From Phaseolus vulgaris (taxonomy: Eukaryota; Streptophyta; Magnoliopsida; Fabales; Fabaceae), in NCBI RefSeq assembly GCF_000499845.2, contig NC_023755.2, positions 35,476,023 through 35,540,022 on the forward strand: a stretch of DNA of 64,000 nucleotides. Reading direction: 5' to 3'. Numbering within the stretch: the first letter of the stretch is position 1; each line of letters opens with the position of its first letter. This document shows, one piece after another, positions 1 to 9,020 of the stretch. The notes beneath the pieces are model-generated. The model was not told the DNA's origin. It ran no database searches and worked only from the letters and a program-made list of their open reading frames with translations. The position numbers and the translations under genes are program-made.

Positions 1-440
1 TACTGCATTGAAGTCTCCACATAAGCACCACGCCATATTCTGATGTTGCTGCTTGAGAGCCGTGAGGGCATCCCACAAAACCGCCTTCTCATTCTGATTA
101 CATGGACCGTAGACGTTGACAACTATGCAATGACTGTTCGTTTTTAAGTGTTGACCCATAACCGCGATGAAGCCAGTTCCTGTAACCTGATTGCCAACAG
201 AGAAGGCATCTTTGTGCCACAAAGTAACTACACTACCTGCCCCATTAACCCCTTCGTTGTGAATCCAACCAATGTTACTGTCACCCCATAAGGCAAAACA
301 TTTGGCATCTGATAAAGTTGCTACTTTAGTCTCCTGCAGACAAAGTATCTCAGCCCCCTCCTTTGCCACAAGATGACTCAAATACCTAGCTTTCGTCCCC
401 CCCCCCCCAAACCCCTGATATTGAGATTAATAAGGATCAT
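1..440 (-). pseudogene. LINE ORF2, N-terminal endonuclease domain (runs off the window)
   Basis: The minus strand encodes the start of a plant L1-type ORF2, the AP-endonuclease-like (EEP family) domain that nicks target DNA. Readable blocks are MIILINLNIRGLG at the start, an EILCLQETK motif (the catalytic Glu region), then GSVVTLWHKDAFS, IVVNVYGPCNQNEKAVLWDAL, and CLCGDFNAV at the left edge, all typical of this family. RT and the rest of ORF2 would lie left of the window. The start ATG (440-438) overlaps the ORF1 stop. A run of 12 C at 397-408 (G on the coding strand) puts the downstream part out of frame and leads to an early TGA; a run of 10 would keep it open. This is either a real frameshift or a homopolymer length error. 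Confidence 0.85.
437..440 (-). promoter_or_regulatory. ATGA stop/start overlap between LINE ORF1 and ORF2
   Basis: On the minus strand ATG (440-438) opens ORF2 while TGA (439-437) closes ORF1. A 4-nt overlap of this kind would suit reinitiation as the way ORF2 is translated. The mechanism is inference. Confidence 0.7.
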
Positions 441-2635
441 GATAAACCTTTTCTACTACCCTCCCGAGATTCCTTCTGTACTTCATTATCCCTAGCCTCC
501 AAACGATCCAGCTCTCTGACAATGCTTCCCTCATCCCCTGGGCATTGCAGCCCCAAATTTTGACCCAAATCCCAAATTCTAACTGATTCGGCCTCATTTT
601 CTCCTAATTTCAGGCGAATATTGCAATGTATAATGTCATTCACCGATTCCGCAGCGGAACAACGACTTAACCTGGATGGAGAGGTTGCTCCAAGGTGCAG
701 CGCCCCGATTCCGCCTTTGGATCTCCATTTCGGTTTAGCAGTTGCCGCTCCTCGCTCTCGCATTTCCAACAGCCTACGACACTCCGGTGAAAATTTGGTG
801 GGTACCTCGGTATGGGCTAGAGCCTCCTCAGCATCGGGCTCCCTTCTCACCACTCCAGCCCCATCTCCCTCCTTACGCCAAATATTAACTCCGGTAGATT
901 GAGGTTCAGAGCTTCCAGACGAAGAGCCCTCCCCCTCACTACCACTACGAACAGCGCGACAAGGATACATATCAGATTTGTTCCCATGCAGAGGTGTCGT
1001 TTTTTGGTGACCTTCGTTCCCATCAGACCTTGAGCTAGGGTTGGGTACCGATTCCGACGAACCTGTTTCTGACCCTGCCATAGCATCTCCCTCTTTGCTT
1101 GCGTTCATTTCCCCTTTGCTCCCAGCCGCTGGGCCCCCAGGGGCTTCGTTTCTACTAAACGCACCACTATCCTTTACATGGGCCTTTTCCAAAGGAGGCC
1201 CAGATGGGAGAGAGTTGATGACCTGGACCCCTTCAATTAGGTTTGCTAGTGAGAACTTTATATTTTCATACGCTTCGTTGACTTGTTGTGCAGCAGAAAA
1301 AGCTTCTCCACCCTCAGATACCCCCTGAACACGTTTTACTCCATATGGGATTGTACTGTCACCTCTGTTCTGACACCCCATATCACTCACTGCCTTTTGC
1401 TTAAACTGGTTCCACTTTGTCTCTGCGAGACCCTGGTTCTGTACTGCCTCCTCGAACACCCCCTTCCGCCGCCTTACGCCGTTTCCATTGCCTATTCCGT
1501 CTCCGTCTCCGCTTGACCCTGAGCCGACGGTTTCCTCCCCTAGAGTTTCCGACGACGAGATGCTGTCAGATGACGTATAGTGGTATTCTGGGCATTTGCA
1601 ATCCCCTCTCCCTTGGCTTAGCCACTCTTCGACAAGGGAGATGTTGTAAACATGCCCATTGATCTTAAACTCCTTCGTACAATCTGCTTTGCATGACTTG
1701 GGCAGACGGACCTGCAGACGTGCATATTCCAGGTTCTCCCACGCCAAGGTTGACTCGTCTACATCTACCAGTGATGCTACTTCTTCGACCACTTTAGAGA
1801 AACAGTCCTTATTCCAGAACGTTACCGGCAGGCCAAGGCACCTGATCCACACTATTTTATGATCTGCTTCAAACGTAGCTGACCAGTGTTCTATGTCCTC
1901 AAAGATGGAAGCGAACCATTCTTTGTTGGGCCTAATGACATCTTCCATTCTTTCTCCATTTTTAGGTGTCAAAAGAACTAGATTATCTCCCATGTACCTC
2001 AGTTTGATTCTGCTCATACCTCCTTTGATAAACTCCTCACACATCGAGTCAAAAGTAAAACCAGAGGACATCCACCCTACAGCACTAGAGGACAACCAAG
2101 CCGGACCATTTGGTGTGGTTTCAATGATAGGACCGTTCCAGAGGCCTTGTGGTGTTTTGCGAACCATCTCAGCATAGGAATGCTTCATGTTATAGCTCCT
2201 TCGCCCTGAAAACCTAGTTTTCTCCAGCCACACCTCCTTCTCCTTCCTCCTACCAGTGGCATTACTAACCCGCAGGTTATCTTTGCTAGGGGAGTTAAGC
2301 ATGACGTCCTCTGCTCTCCTAAACTTTGGGAGGTTAACATACAGCTTTTGATTACCAATAAAGATTTGGTCCAGCTGCTTCTCCAACCTCCCCTCATCAG
2401 GAACTTGGTAGAACTTCACGAAGCCAAATCTTCTTCCCCATCTATTTAGGCGCCTGGATATGAAAACTTCTCTAACTCTAGCCCATTTTTGAAAAATTCT
2501 AAACATCTCATATTCCCCATGGCTGTCGGGGAAGTTAGAGAAGAAGAAAGATGAGAGGTTCTTCGGGAAAGAGGACTTATTGCCTTCCTTCCTGTCCCGA
2601 TTTCCCGGCCTCTCCCACCTCCTGCGACCCTCCAT
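437..2635 (-). CDS. LINE ORF1: RRM-type nucleic-acid-binding protein of a plant L1 element
   Basis: This is an open 732-codon frame. An RRM-like fold covers about residues 23-106: SSFFFSNFPDS as the RNP2-like strand and GRRFGFVKFYQV as the RNP1-like strand. A DUF4283-like block follows at about residues 175-345 (GMSRIKLRYMGDNLVLLTP, WIRCLGLPVTFWN, then ARLQVRLPKSCKA). The rest is a long, Ser/Gly/Glu-rich low-complexity tail. In plant LINEs this layout belongs to ORF1, which coats element RNA for retrotransposition. The start chosen is the ATG at 2635, just ahead of the RRM. It ends by TGA inside an ATGA that also starts ORF2. The full-length frame suggests a fairly young copy. It is not a host gene: ORF2 follows directly. 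Confidence 0.85.
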   Translation of the reverse strand: MEGRRRWERPGNRDRKEGNKSSFPKNLSSFFFSNFPDSHGEYEMFRIFQKWARVREVFISRRLNRWGRRFGFVKFYQVPDEGRLEKQLDQIFIGNQKLYVNLPKFRRAEDVMLNSPSKDNLRVSNATGRRKEKEVWLEKTRFSGRRSYNMKHSYAEMVRKTPQGLWNGPIIETTPNGPAWLSSSAVGWMSSGFTFDSMCEEFIKGGMSRIKLRYMGDNLVLLTPKNGERMEDVIRPNKEWFASIFEDIEHWSATFEADHKIVWIRCLGLPVTFWNKDCFSKVVEEVASLVDVDESTLAWENLEYARLQVRLPKSCKADCTKEFKINGHVYNISLVEEWLSQGRGDCKCPEYHYTSSDSISSSETLGEETVGSGSSGDGDGIGNGNGVRRRKGVFEEAVQNQGLAETKWNQFKQKAVSDMGCQNRGDSTIPYGVKRVQGVSEGGEAFSAAQQVNEAYENIKFSLANLIEGVQVINSLPSGPPLEKAHVKDSGAFSRNEAPGGPAAGSKGEMNASKEGDAMAGSETGSSESVPNPSSRSDGNEGHQKTTPLHGNKSDMYPCRAVRSGSEGEGSSSGSSEPQSTGVNIWRKEGDGAGVVRREPDAEEALAHTEVPTKFSPECRRLLEMRERGAATAKPKWRSKGGIGALHLGATSPSRLSRCSAAESVNDIIHCNIRLKLGENEAESVRIWDLGQNLGLQCPGDEGSIVRELDRLEARDNEVQKESREGSRKGLS

Positions 2636-3414
2636 TTGAAAGCTTGAAATTGTATGTCTATTAGAAATCGACTCTATATCATGTTAGTTACATAATGATG
2701 TTATGCAATTTCTTGATCAAGTGAACTCTGTCTTAGAATCCGGTGTTGCAATAGATAACGTAACGTAAGACCGACACATTAAACTTTGTGACATTTATAA
2801 ACGCTAGTTTATACAAAAATAACCTCCATTTTATAAATAATTTTTTTTAGTGTAAGAGTAATTAATATAAAATCATGTGAACTACAGAAACGTCCCCACA
2901 AATGTTGCATTACACCAATGAATTATTATCTTTGCTTGGAAAGGTAAAAGAAAAAGTTGGTTTCAATTAATTGCACTGTCGATCCCTTAAATATATGCTT
3001 CTAGTTAATTTTTGCAGATTACAACATGTCTGGGTATTTTTCTTAATTACTCAATCACATTCATATCCATTCCTTAACAGAGAAAAAGTTAAAAACAAGA
3101 ATGATTTAAGAAGGAAAAAAAGAGATTCATAACTAATTTTATATTATTGTTTATAAGAAAAATAGCCCAAATAGCTAAACATGTATTGAAAAAAATATTT
3201 TTTCATGTTTATTTAGAAATTTTCATCACTGAAATAGTGTATAATTTTTTGGACTATTTGGTTATTTGTTCTTCATACTTTTCAAAGTTTATATCTCTAT
3301 CTAGCACTTAGATGAGATGAGAGTGCTCACGAGAATTATAATATTATTCTATTACGTATGCACATGACTTTTATGTTGTTTAAAATGTTAAAATTTTATT
3401 AATTTTTTTTTTTT
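2636..3414. other. AT-rich stretch, no gene seen
   Basis: The right part of the leftmost LINE (its 5' UTR) probably occupies the first tens to hundreds of bases, but its edge cannot be placed because its 3' end, and so its target duplication, is outside the window. The remainder is AT-rich with frequent stops in all frames. Confidence 0.5.
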
Positions 3415-3448
3415 ACAAAAAGTAAAGAATCCATACTAAGTTGAATCT
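3415..3448 (+). pseudogene. Left piece of an old plus-strand LINE zf-RVT remnant
   Basis: The bases just left of the 17-bp duplication read approximately TKLNLQ, which fits the segment before the RKGVV-type motif of the zf-RVT region. The remnant resumes at 16778 after the nested insertions. The piece is short, so the left limit is approximate. Confidence 0.4.
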
Positions 3449-3465
3449 ACAGATAGGGAGTGGTT
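3449..3465. repeat. Left 17-bp target-site duplication of the nested LINE
   Basis: ACAGATAGGGAGTGGTT here is repeated exactly at 16761-16777. It abuts the T-run that is the LINE poly(A) on the minus strand. Confidence 0.88.
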
Positions 3466-4771
3466 TTTTTTTTATCAGCAATGAATAAATAAAATTTAGG
3501 GGATACTTCAGGGGTATCCCAACCCATATACAGTAACCAGAAGTGGACTTCCTATATCATCCACAAAAGAAACTCTCCTTTATGGTTGGAGCAGAACAAC
3601 CTTAAAGTGAGAAAACCAAACCCAAAAATATAACCAACAGGTTACCTCACAGCAACATTCAACTTTACCGAAACACCCAGAACCGAGGCCACCTACATTC
3701 ACCTCGCCAAGCGACGAGTTACCCATGCACGTTGCATAACTTCGACGACCACTGCCTACACACATGTGGAGAAACCGTTTCATCGACCAGCGATCATGTT
3801 GACCTTTGCATAACTTCGACGACCACCGACTACGCACGCATGGAGATCGCCGTTTCATCGACCGACAATCATGTTGACCTTGTATAACTTCGGCGACCAC
3901 TGACTACACACATATGGAGAACGCCGCTTCATCGATCGACGATCATGTTGACCTATGGAGAACGCCGCTTCATCAACCGGCGATCATGTTGACCTTTGCA
4001 TACCTTCGGCGACCACCGACTACGCACATGGAGATCGCCGTTTCATCGACCGACGATCATGTTGACTTCAGCAACCTCCGACTACACACATATGGAGAAC
4101 GCCGCTTCATCGATCGGCGATCATGTTGACCTATGGAGAACGCCGCTTCATCAATCTGCGATCATGTTGACCTTTGCATACCTTCGGCGACCACCGACTA
4201 CACACGCATGGAGATCGCCGTTTCATCAACCGGCGATCATGTTGACCTTTGCATAACTTCGACGACCACCGACTACGCACGCATGGAGATCGCCGTTTCA
4301 TCGACCGGCGGTCATGTTGACCTTTGCATAACTTCGACGACCACCGACTACGCACGCATGGAGATCGCCGTTTCATCGACCGACGATCATGTTGACCTTG
4401 TATAACTTCGGCGAATCACACAGCCTAGCACATGGCGGAAGTTGCCTCATACAAACCTTGCTGGATTTGAATATGTACTCATCAGTGAATACCTACAACA
4501 TATCATGGCCCCTTCTTGCAACGTTTCCCCCTTCAAAACCCTATACCTTCCTCCAGATTCAGCACCGCATCGGATCAGATATGCCCCCATTAAAATCTGC
4601 AGTTGGGCCAAGACCATAACTCTCAATTAGGGGGGCATCTTAGCCTTTTCAACCCCTCACCGACCTGGCTAAGCTCCCTCAACCCTCTCTTCTTTGTGCT
4701 AATAAACCCCTGCAGCTATTTTTGCTCCACCTGCTACCTTCGTCACACCGAGAAGCTGCCTTCCACCCCAC
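3466..4771 (-). other. 3' UTR of the nested LINE
   Basis: It follows the ORF2 stop and ends in the family tail, read on the minus strand as GGGTTGGGATACCCCTGAAG, then TTTATTCATTGCTGATAAAA. The same tail recurs at several other places in the window. The UTR contains the 75-bp minisatellite, which lengthens it to about 1.3 kb; the copy at 21896-22680 has a 3' UTR of only about 0.6 kb. Confidence 0.75.
3733..4414. repeat. 75-bp minisatellite, about 9-11 units
   Basis: The unit reads TGCATAACTTCGACGACCAC, then CGACTACGCACGCATGGAG, then ATCGCCGTTTCATCGACCG, then GCGATCATGTTGACCTT. Most units are 72-75 bp; two short ones of about 42 bp start at ATGGAGAACGCCG and lack the first half. Units differ by scattered substitutions. 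The array is much GC-richer than its surroundings. The 75-bp period is a multiple of 3, so several frames stay open by arithmetic. Confidence 0.93.
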
Positions 4772-5558
4772 TTACTTAAAGCATGTGATGCATACCATTG
4801 GATTTAGGATCCAATCCACTAAAGAGTAAGTGAAAGAGTTTGATTTATGTTTTAACCATAACCATGCTTTGATTTGGGCTTTTTGGAACATCTCTGCATC
4901 TACTACTCCCTGCTTAAACACCACCTCATTCTTTTGATCCCATATACTCCTCACAATTGCTGCCCAAACTCCACTCCATACCAGATTTTGTTTATAATTA
5001 ACATGGTACAAATGGAAGCTCTCAAAGTTGATCTTTATGTCATTATGTTGGACAATCACTATACCAATCCATCTGAAGCACATCGACCATACACTCAACG
5101 CATGTTTACATTCCATAAAGAGGTGTTGACTGGATTCTATCTTGGTCTGACAGAGTGCACAAAGTGGGTTACTCAACACCACCCCTTTCCTACTCAACCT
5201 CTCTCGAGTTGGTAGCCTATCCAACAGGGCCCTCCATGCCGTGGTCACCACATTAGGGAAAGCTTTAGCCTTCCAAAGAAGATTAAACACCCCAGGGTAT
5301 GACCCTCTTCCTTGGTGAGCCAAACAATCATATGCAGAACTTACGGTAAAACACCTTTCATCTTTACTCCCCCACGTATGCCCATCCTTCTCCTCTCCTT
5401 TCAGCCTGATCGTAGCCAATTGTTCTAACATTTCTTCTTCCAGTTTGGATTCCCACTCAAATCTTGCACGTCTCCACCTTAAATTCCACCTCCAAATCAC
5501 ATTGTCCCACCTACCAGCCTCTTCCACCTTATGCCCTTGATTCAGAGACAGAGAAAAA
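4772..5558 (-). pseudogene. LINE ORF2 C-terminus with zf-RVT domain (left part of the split frame)
   Basis: This frame has no stop from its junction with the CACTA to a natural stop at 4772. It shows the zf-RVT layout: FTVSSAYDCL, LLWKAKAFPNVVTTAWRALL, LPTRERLSRKGVV, then a Cys/His cluster with C-x2-C in LCALCQTKIESSQHLFMEC, then WAAIVRSIWDQKNEVVF and AQIKAWLWLKHKS. This region ends plant LINE ORF2 proteins after RT. The frame continues at 16707-16760 beyond the CACTA. No decay is seen apart from 5' truncation and the insertion, so the host LINE was young when the CACTA arrived. Confidence 0.85.
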
Positions 5559-5561
5559 AGC

Positions 5562-5593
5562 CACTACAAAAAAACTTGTATAATGCGGCGGTT
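5562..5593 (+). repeat. CACTA left terminal inverted repeat
   Basis: CACTACAAAAAAAC, then TTGTATAATGCGGCGGTT. It pairs with 16675-16706 with one mismatch at base 15. Confidence 0.93.
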
Positions 5594-5700
5594 TTAATAT
5601 GGCGGTTATTAATAACCGCCACAATCTGCCGTATAATACGACATTTTAGTAACCGCCACAATGATCCTTTAGAATATGGCATTTTTAACCGCCATAATTA
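5594..5700. promoter_or_regulatory. CACTA left subterminal repeats
   Basis: Short motifs in both orientations (ATGGCGGTTATTAATAACCG, CCGCCACAATCTGCCG, AACCGCCACAATGATCC) cluster here. In En/Spm such subterminal repeats are bound by TNPA; that role here is inferred from the family. Confidence 0.65.
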
Positions 5701-6518
5701 TCCTCCAAAATAAAATTCCCGCTTTTGCTTTCCCTCCTATACCATTCCTCTTTATTTTCATTTAAAAAAAATTAAAAATTTGTTAAAAATTAATTTTGTT
5801 TTTGACCAGCCTTTGACCAGCCTTGTCTCCCACTCTTTGGACCAACCTTGTCTCCCACTTTGGAAACCAACTTCTTCTCCCTCGTGTCTTCAAGAAACCA
5901 GCAGCATTTTGTCTTCCTCTTCTTTGGAAACCAACATTGTCTCCCACTTTGGAAACCGTCTTGTAGTGTCTTCATGAAACCTTCACCTTCTGTTCTCCTT
6001 CTCCGCTAACGCAACCTTCACGACCCACGAAACCCTCAGGCGAGCTTCACGAAACCCTCTGTCCGCCATTGCCGCTCCGCTCAAGGTTGTTCCTCTGACC
6101 TTCAAGAAACCCTGAGTCCGCCATTGTCGCCTTCGCGCCAGGTTTTTCAGGTCTGTGCTCACGAAACCCTAAACCTCTGTCTTGGGAGTGTATTTTTTGA
6201 AATTGTTATAGGTTAAAATCGTTAGCAGATTTGGGATTCGTTGGTGGAAGGAATGCTCATTATCTCTCAATGAGATCTTTTTCTTCTTTAGAAACCAATA
6301 ACTTCGTTGGTTTGGATTTTGTGGTTCTGTTCAGCACAAGGATCTCTTAATTCACTTTGAGAGTTTCCATATCACTCATTTGAGAGTTAAACAGAGCAGG
6401 TGCTGGCTGAAGGTGCTGCTCCAAGGGTGATCGGGTTTGCTAGGTGGCTTCCAGGTAACTCTGATGCCAGACTTGGAGGTAGAAGCCGATTGGAGGTGTA
6501 AAAGGGAGGTTTGAAGTT

Positions 6519-6655
6519 GGTTGATGTTAGACAAAGAATGCTGGTGAGGTTTGTGTAGGTCAAGGTAGAGTGGCGGTAGCAGCATTTGGTTGATGTTAGA
6601 CAAAGAATGCTGGTGTGGTTTGTGCAGGTCAAGGTAGAGTGGCGGTAGCAGCATT
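6519..6655. repeat. 68-bp tandem duplication in the CACTA leader
   Basis: TGGTTGATGTTAGACAAAG and the following 49 bases occur twice back to back (6519 and 6587) with few differences. Confidence 0.85.
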
Positions 6656-7739
6656 TGCAAGAAGCTTTAATTATGAGGTTTTGTGTGTGGAGCAGAGCAA
6701 GTGGTATGCACGATCACCTTGGGAGCTACATGGAGAAAGGATCTTGAATTTGGTTGCAGAAATTCTGTTTTAATCATTCAATTTGTTGGTGTGTATACGT
6801 TGGAATGTAGAAGTACACAAATCAAATTGTGGTCTGCTGCTGGAATGTAGAATATAGAAGAATGGAAACATAATGGAAGTATGGTTGAAAGAATGGTAGC
6901 AAGGGTGTAGAGCGTTTGTGTTGGGTATGCAGATGAAATAAGGAATGGAACATTGTTAATGAACCCTGCAGGTGGCCATGTAAGGTATATTGGATGTCAA
7001 CAACCGTTGCTGGTTCATGCAGGGTCATGGAAGATGAAGAATGTGAAGTCACTACATATCAGTAAACTAGAGTGTGGAAGGGAGGTTCAGCTTTGGATTC
7101 AAATTCTTAGACGTTGCCACCATCATTTTTATTATACTTGGTTTTACTGCACAAGTAACATAATGAGTGTTGAATTGTGGTATTGAGGGGACCTTAAACA
7201 ATAGTTTCTTTAGACCATATGTGTAGGTTATTGGGTTGGTAATGATCGGGGTAAAAGGAAGAGGCCCGTAATATTCCTGTGGAAGAATCACTCAGTTTTA
7301 TGCTTTGATAAAAGTATATGCCCATCAAATGCTCCATCAAATAAAATTATGAATAAACTAGATGTAAACAACTTGGAAACAATGACTCTTTTTCTGCGCA
7401 TGTGATAAGTTGCTTCACGAGAATTTGCTTAAACAGTGACAGTGATCCATTGGTTTTTTTGTGTTGGGTTTGGTCCCAAAGCAGTATAGGAACATGAAGG
7501 GAACATGAATGTGAGTTATGGATTATTGATTGGATCCTTTAAGATAGAATTTGGGTGAAGAAAAGCTAAGAAAGTGGGAAAATACCAAGGTTGCTGCTAA
7601 AATTATGCAGAAAAAACCTGCACACAACGTTTTTGACAGCAGGCACAGGGTGATTGTGTGCTAGCACTTTTATTTCCCTGATCAAGGCTTTTCCTGTAAA
7701 AACCAGCATGCTCAAAAGATTATGACCACAAAAAAGAGA

Positions 7740-8060
7740 ATAAACTTCCCATAAGTGTAGCTAGATATAACCACTAGTGATACTACTCCTGCCACCAACC
7801 CTTACCAAACTTACTCAACATTTCCACATAAGGATTAATCATCCACCAAGGGGAGAAATCTGCCAACAGAGAAGTCCAATGCTTAAAAAAGCAGCTGAAA
7901 GCAAAAAACCACCCCATTAAGTACTAGTTATTACACTTGCTTCCTATTGTTTGAGCCTGAGCCGTAAGACAACACCTCCCATTTATCCAATGCCCCTCAT
8001 AACCATCTGCACACCTCCAGGCCCTCCCACAACAGAAACCATTATAGCATTTGCTGTCTG
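7740..8060 (-). other. Possible LINE 3' fragment inside the CACTA leader
   Basis: The minus strand reads LLADFSPWWMINPYVEML near 7870-7810, similar in wording to the ends of LINE ORF2 seen elsewhere here (LADFSYSDWWLDPL at 22.5 kb, SFSDWCLKTL at 39.4 kb). No poly(A) or target duplication is obvious. It could be captured or inserted LINE sequence, or chance. Confidence 0.3.
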
Positions 8061-9020
8061 CCATGCATAAGACTGGAAAAAAACTTACCAGGGCCCAGAG
8101 AAAAAACCCCTACCTGCAGATCCTCTTTGCCATTCACTACTTAAAAACCACACCCTTTGCTGCCTGTTGTAGCTTTAAGGAAGCAAAGAAACATCATCAA
8201 AAAAACTACTACCGTACCACCAAGAAAGCGAAACCTCAACCCCAGCTGTTTCAAATTATTCATAGCAGAAATTGTAGAGGCAGAATAGAAATTATTCATA
8301 GTATTTTATTTGGATCAATTGACACCATTGAACTCTATAAAATGAATTATCTCAACTTGTTCTTGTATGTCTGCATTGTTTAAAAATTATATCTTAAAGG
8401 TTATTTTTATGTATTTTCCAATGTGTAACGTGTTATTTTTTTTTGTTTTCTTGCAGGTCTATTTTATTTCTTACACCATACTGTTCCCGGATAATATTGC
8501 AAATTCAGGTTCAACCCCAGGAATTTATTACAGGTTTAGCCATTTATTTTTATTCTACTTAAGCATGAGTCGGTTTTTATATGAATGGTTAACTACAAAA
8601 AGCAAGGGTTCATGTCTTACTTCAACTTTTATTATATATTAGCCTTTACAGACTTAGTTTCATTAATTTGAAGATGACCTGCACGTACTTAAATTTTGAT
8701 TGCATTGTGTTAGCTTATAGAATGATAATGGTTATTTATAATGGTTATTTGATAATGATTATTTATAGAATGATTAAGAAATTCATAGAGACAACAATTG
8801 ATCCAAACCAACTTGCAAATTGGTTTGGATCTAACTTTATATTCAACCATCCAGATCTGTTTTGAAGCGTATAGATTGGTTGTATAATTAAAATTTTGTT
8901 TGTGTGACCCATAAAATTTACCAAAAGCTAGTTTGGTAAATGTAGGTTCTGATTAACTATTTTATGTAGTTAACACATTTATGTAAGTAATTTTTTGTTA
9001 TGGTGTTTTGTTTTGTAGTC

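Larger units (their letters stand above)
5701..9020 (+). other. CACTA 5' leader, non-coding
   Basis: No transposase coding is seen before 9021. The stretch 5800-6200 contains repeated short phrases (TTGTCTCCCACTTTGGAAAC and variants) and C/T-rich text that could be a promoter or 5' UTR. At 9015-9020 TTGTAG immediately precedes the transposase ATG region, so an intron in the 5' leader is likely. A 68-bp duplication and a LINE-like stretch are listed separately. Confidence 0.5.

Noticed and set aside
621..2397. Plus- and minus-strand frames across the LINE ORF1 region
   Set aside because: They are antisense or off-frame shadows of the 732-codon ORF1, which has an RRM and continues into ORF2.
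3733..4414. Regular GC-rich repeats resembling a CRISPR array, with open frames on both strands
   Set aside because: Units are continuous 75-bp tandem copies without unique spacers and lie in a plant LINE 3' UTR. Frames stay open because 75 is a multiple of 3.
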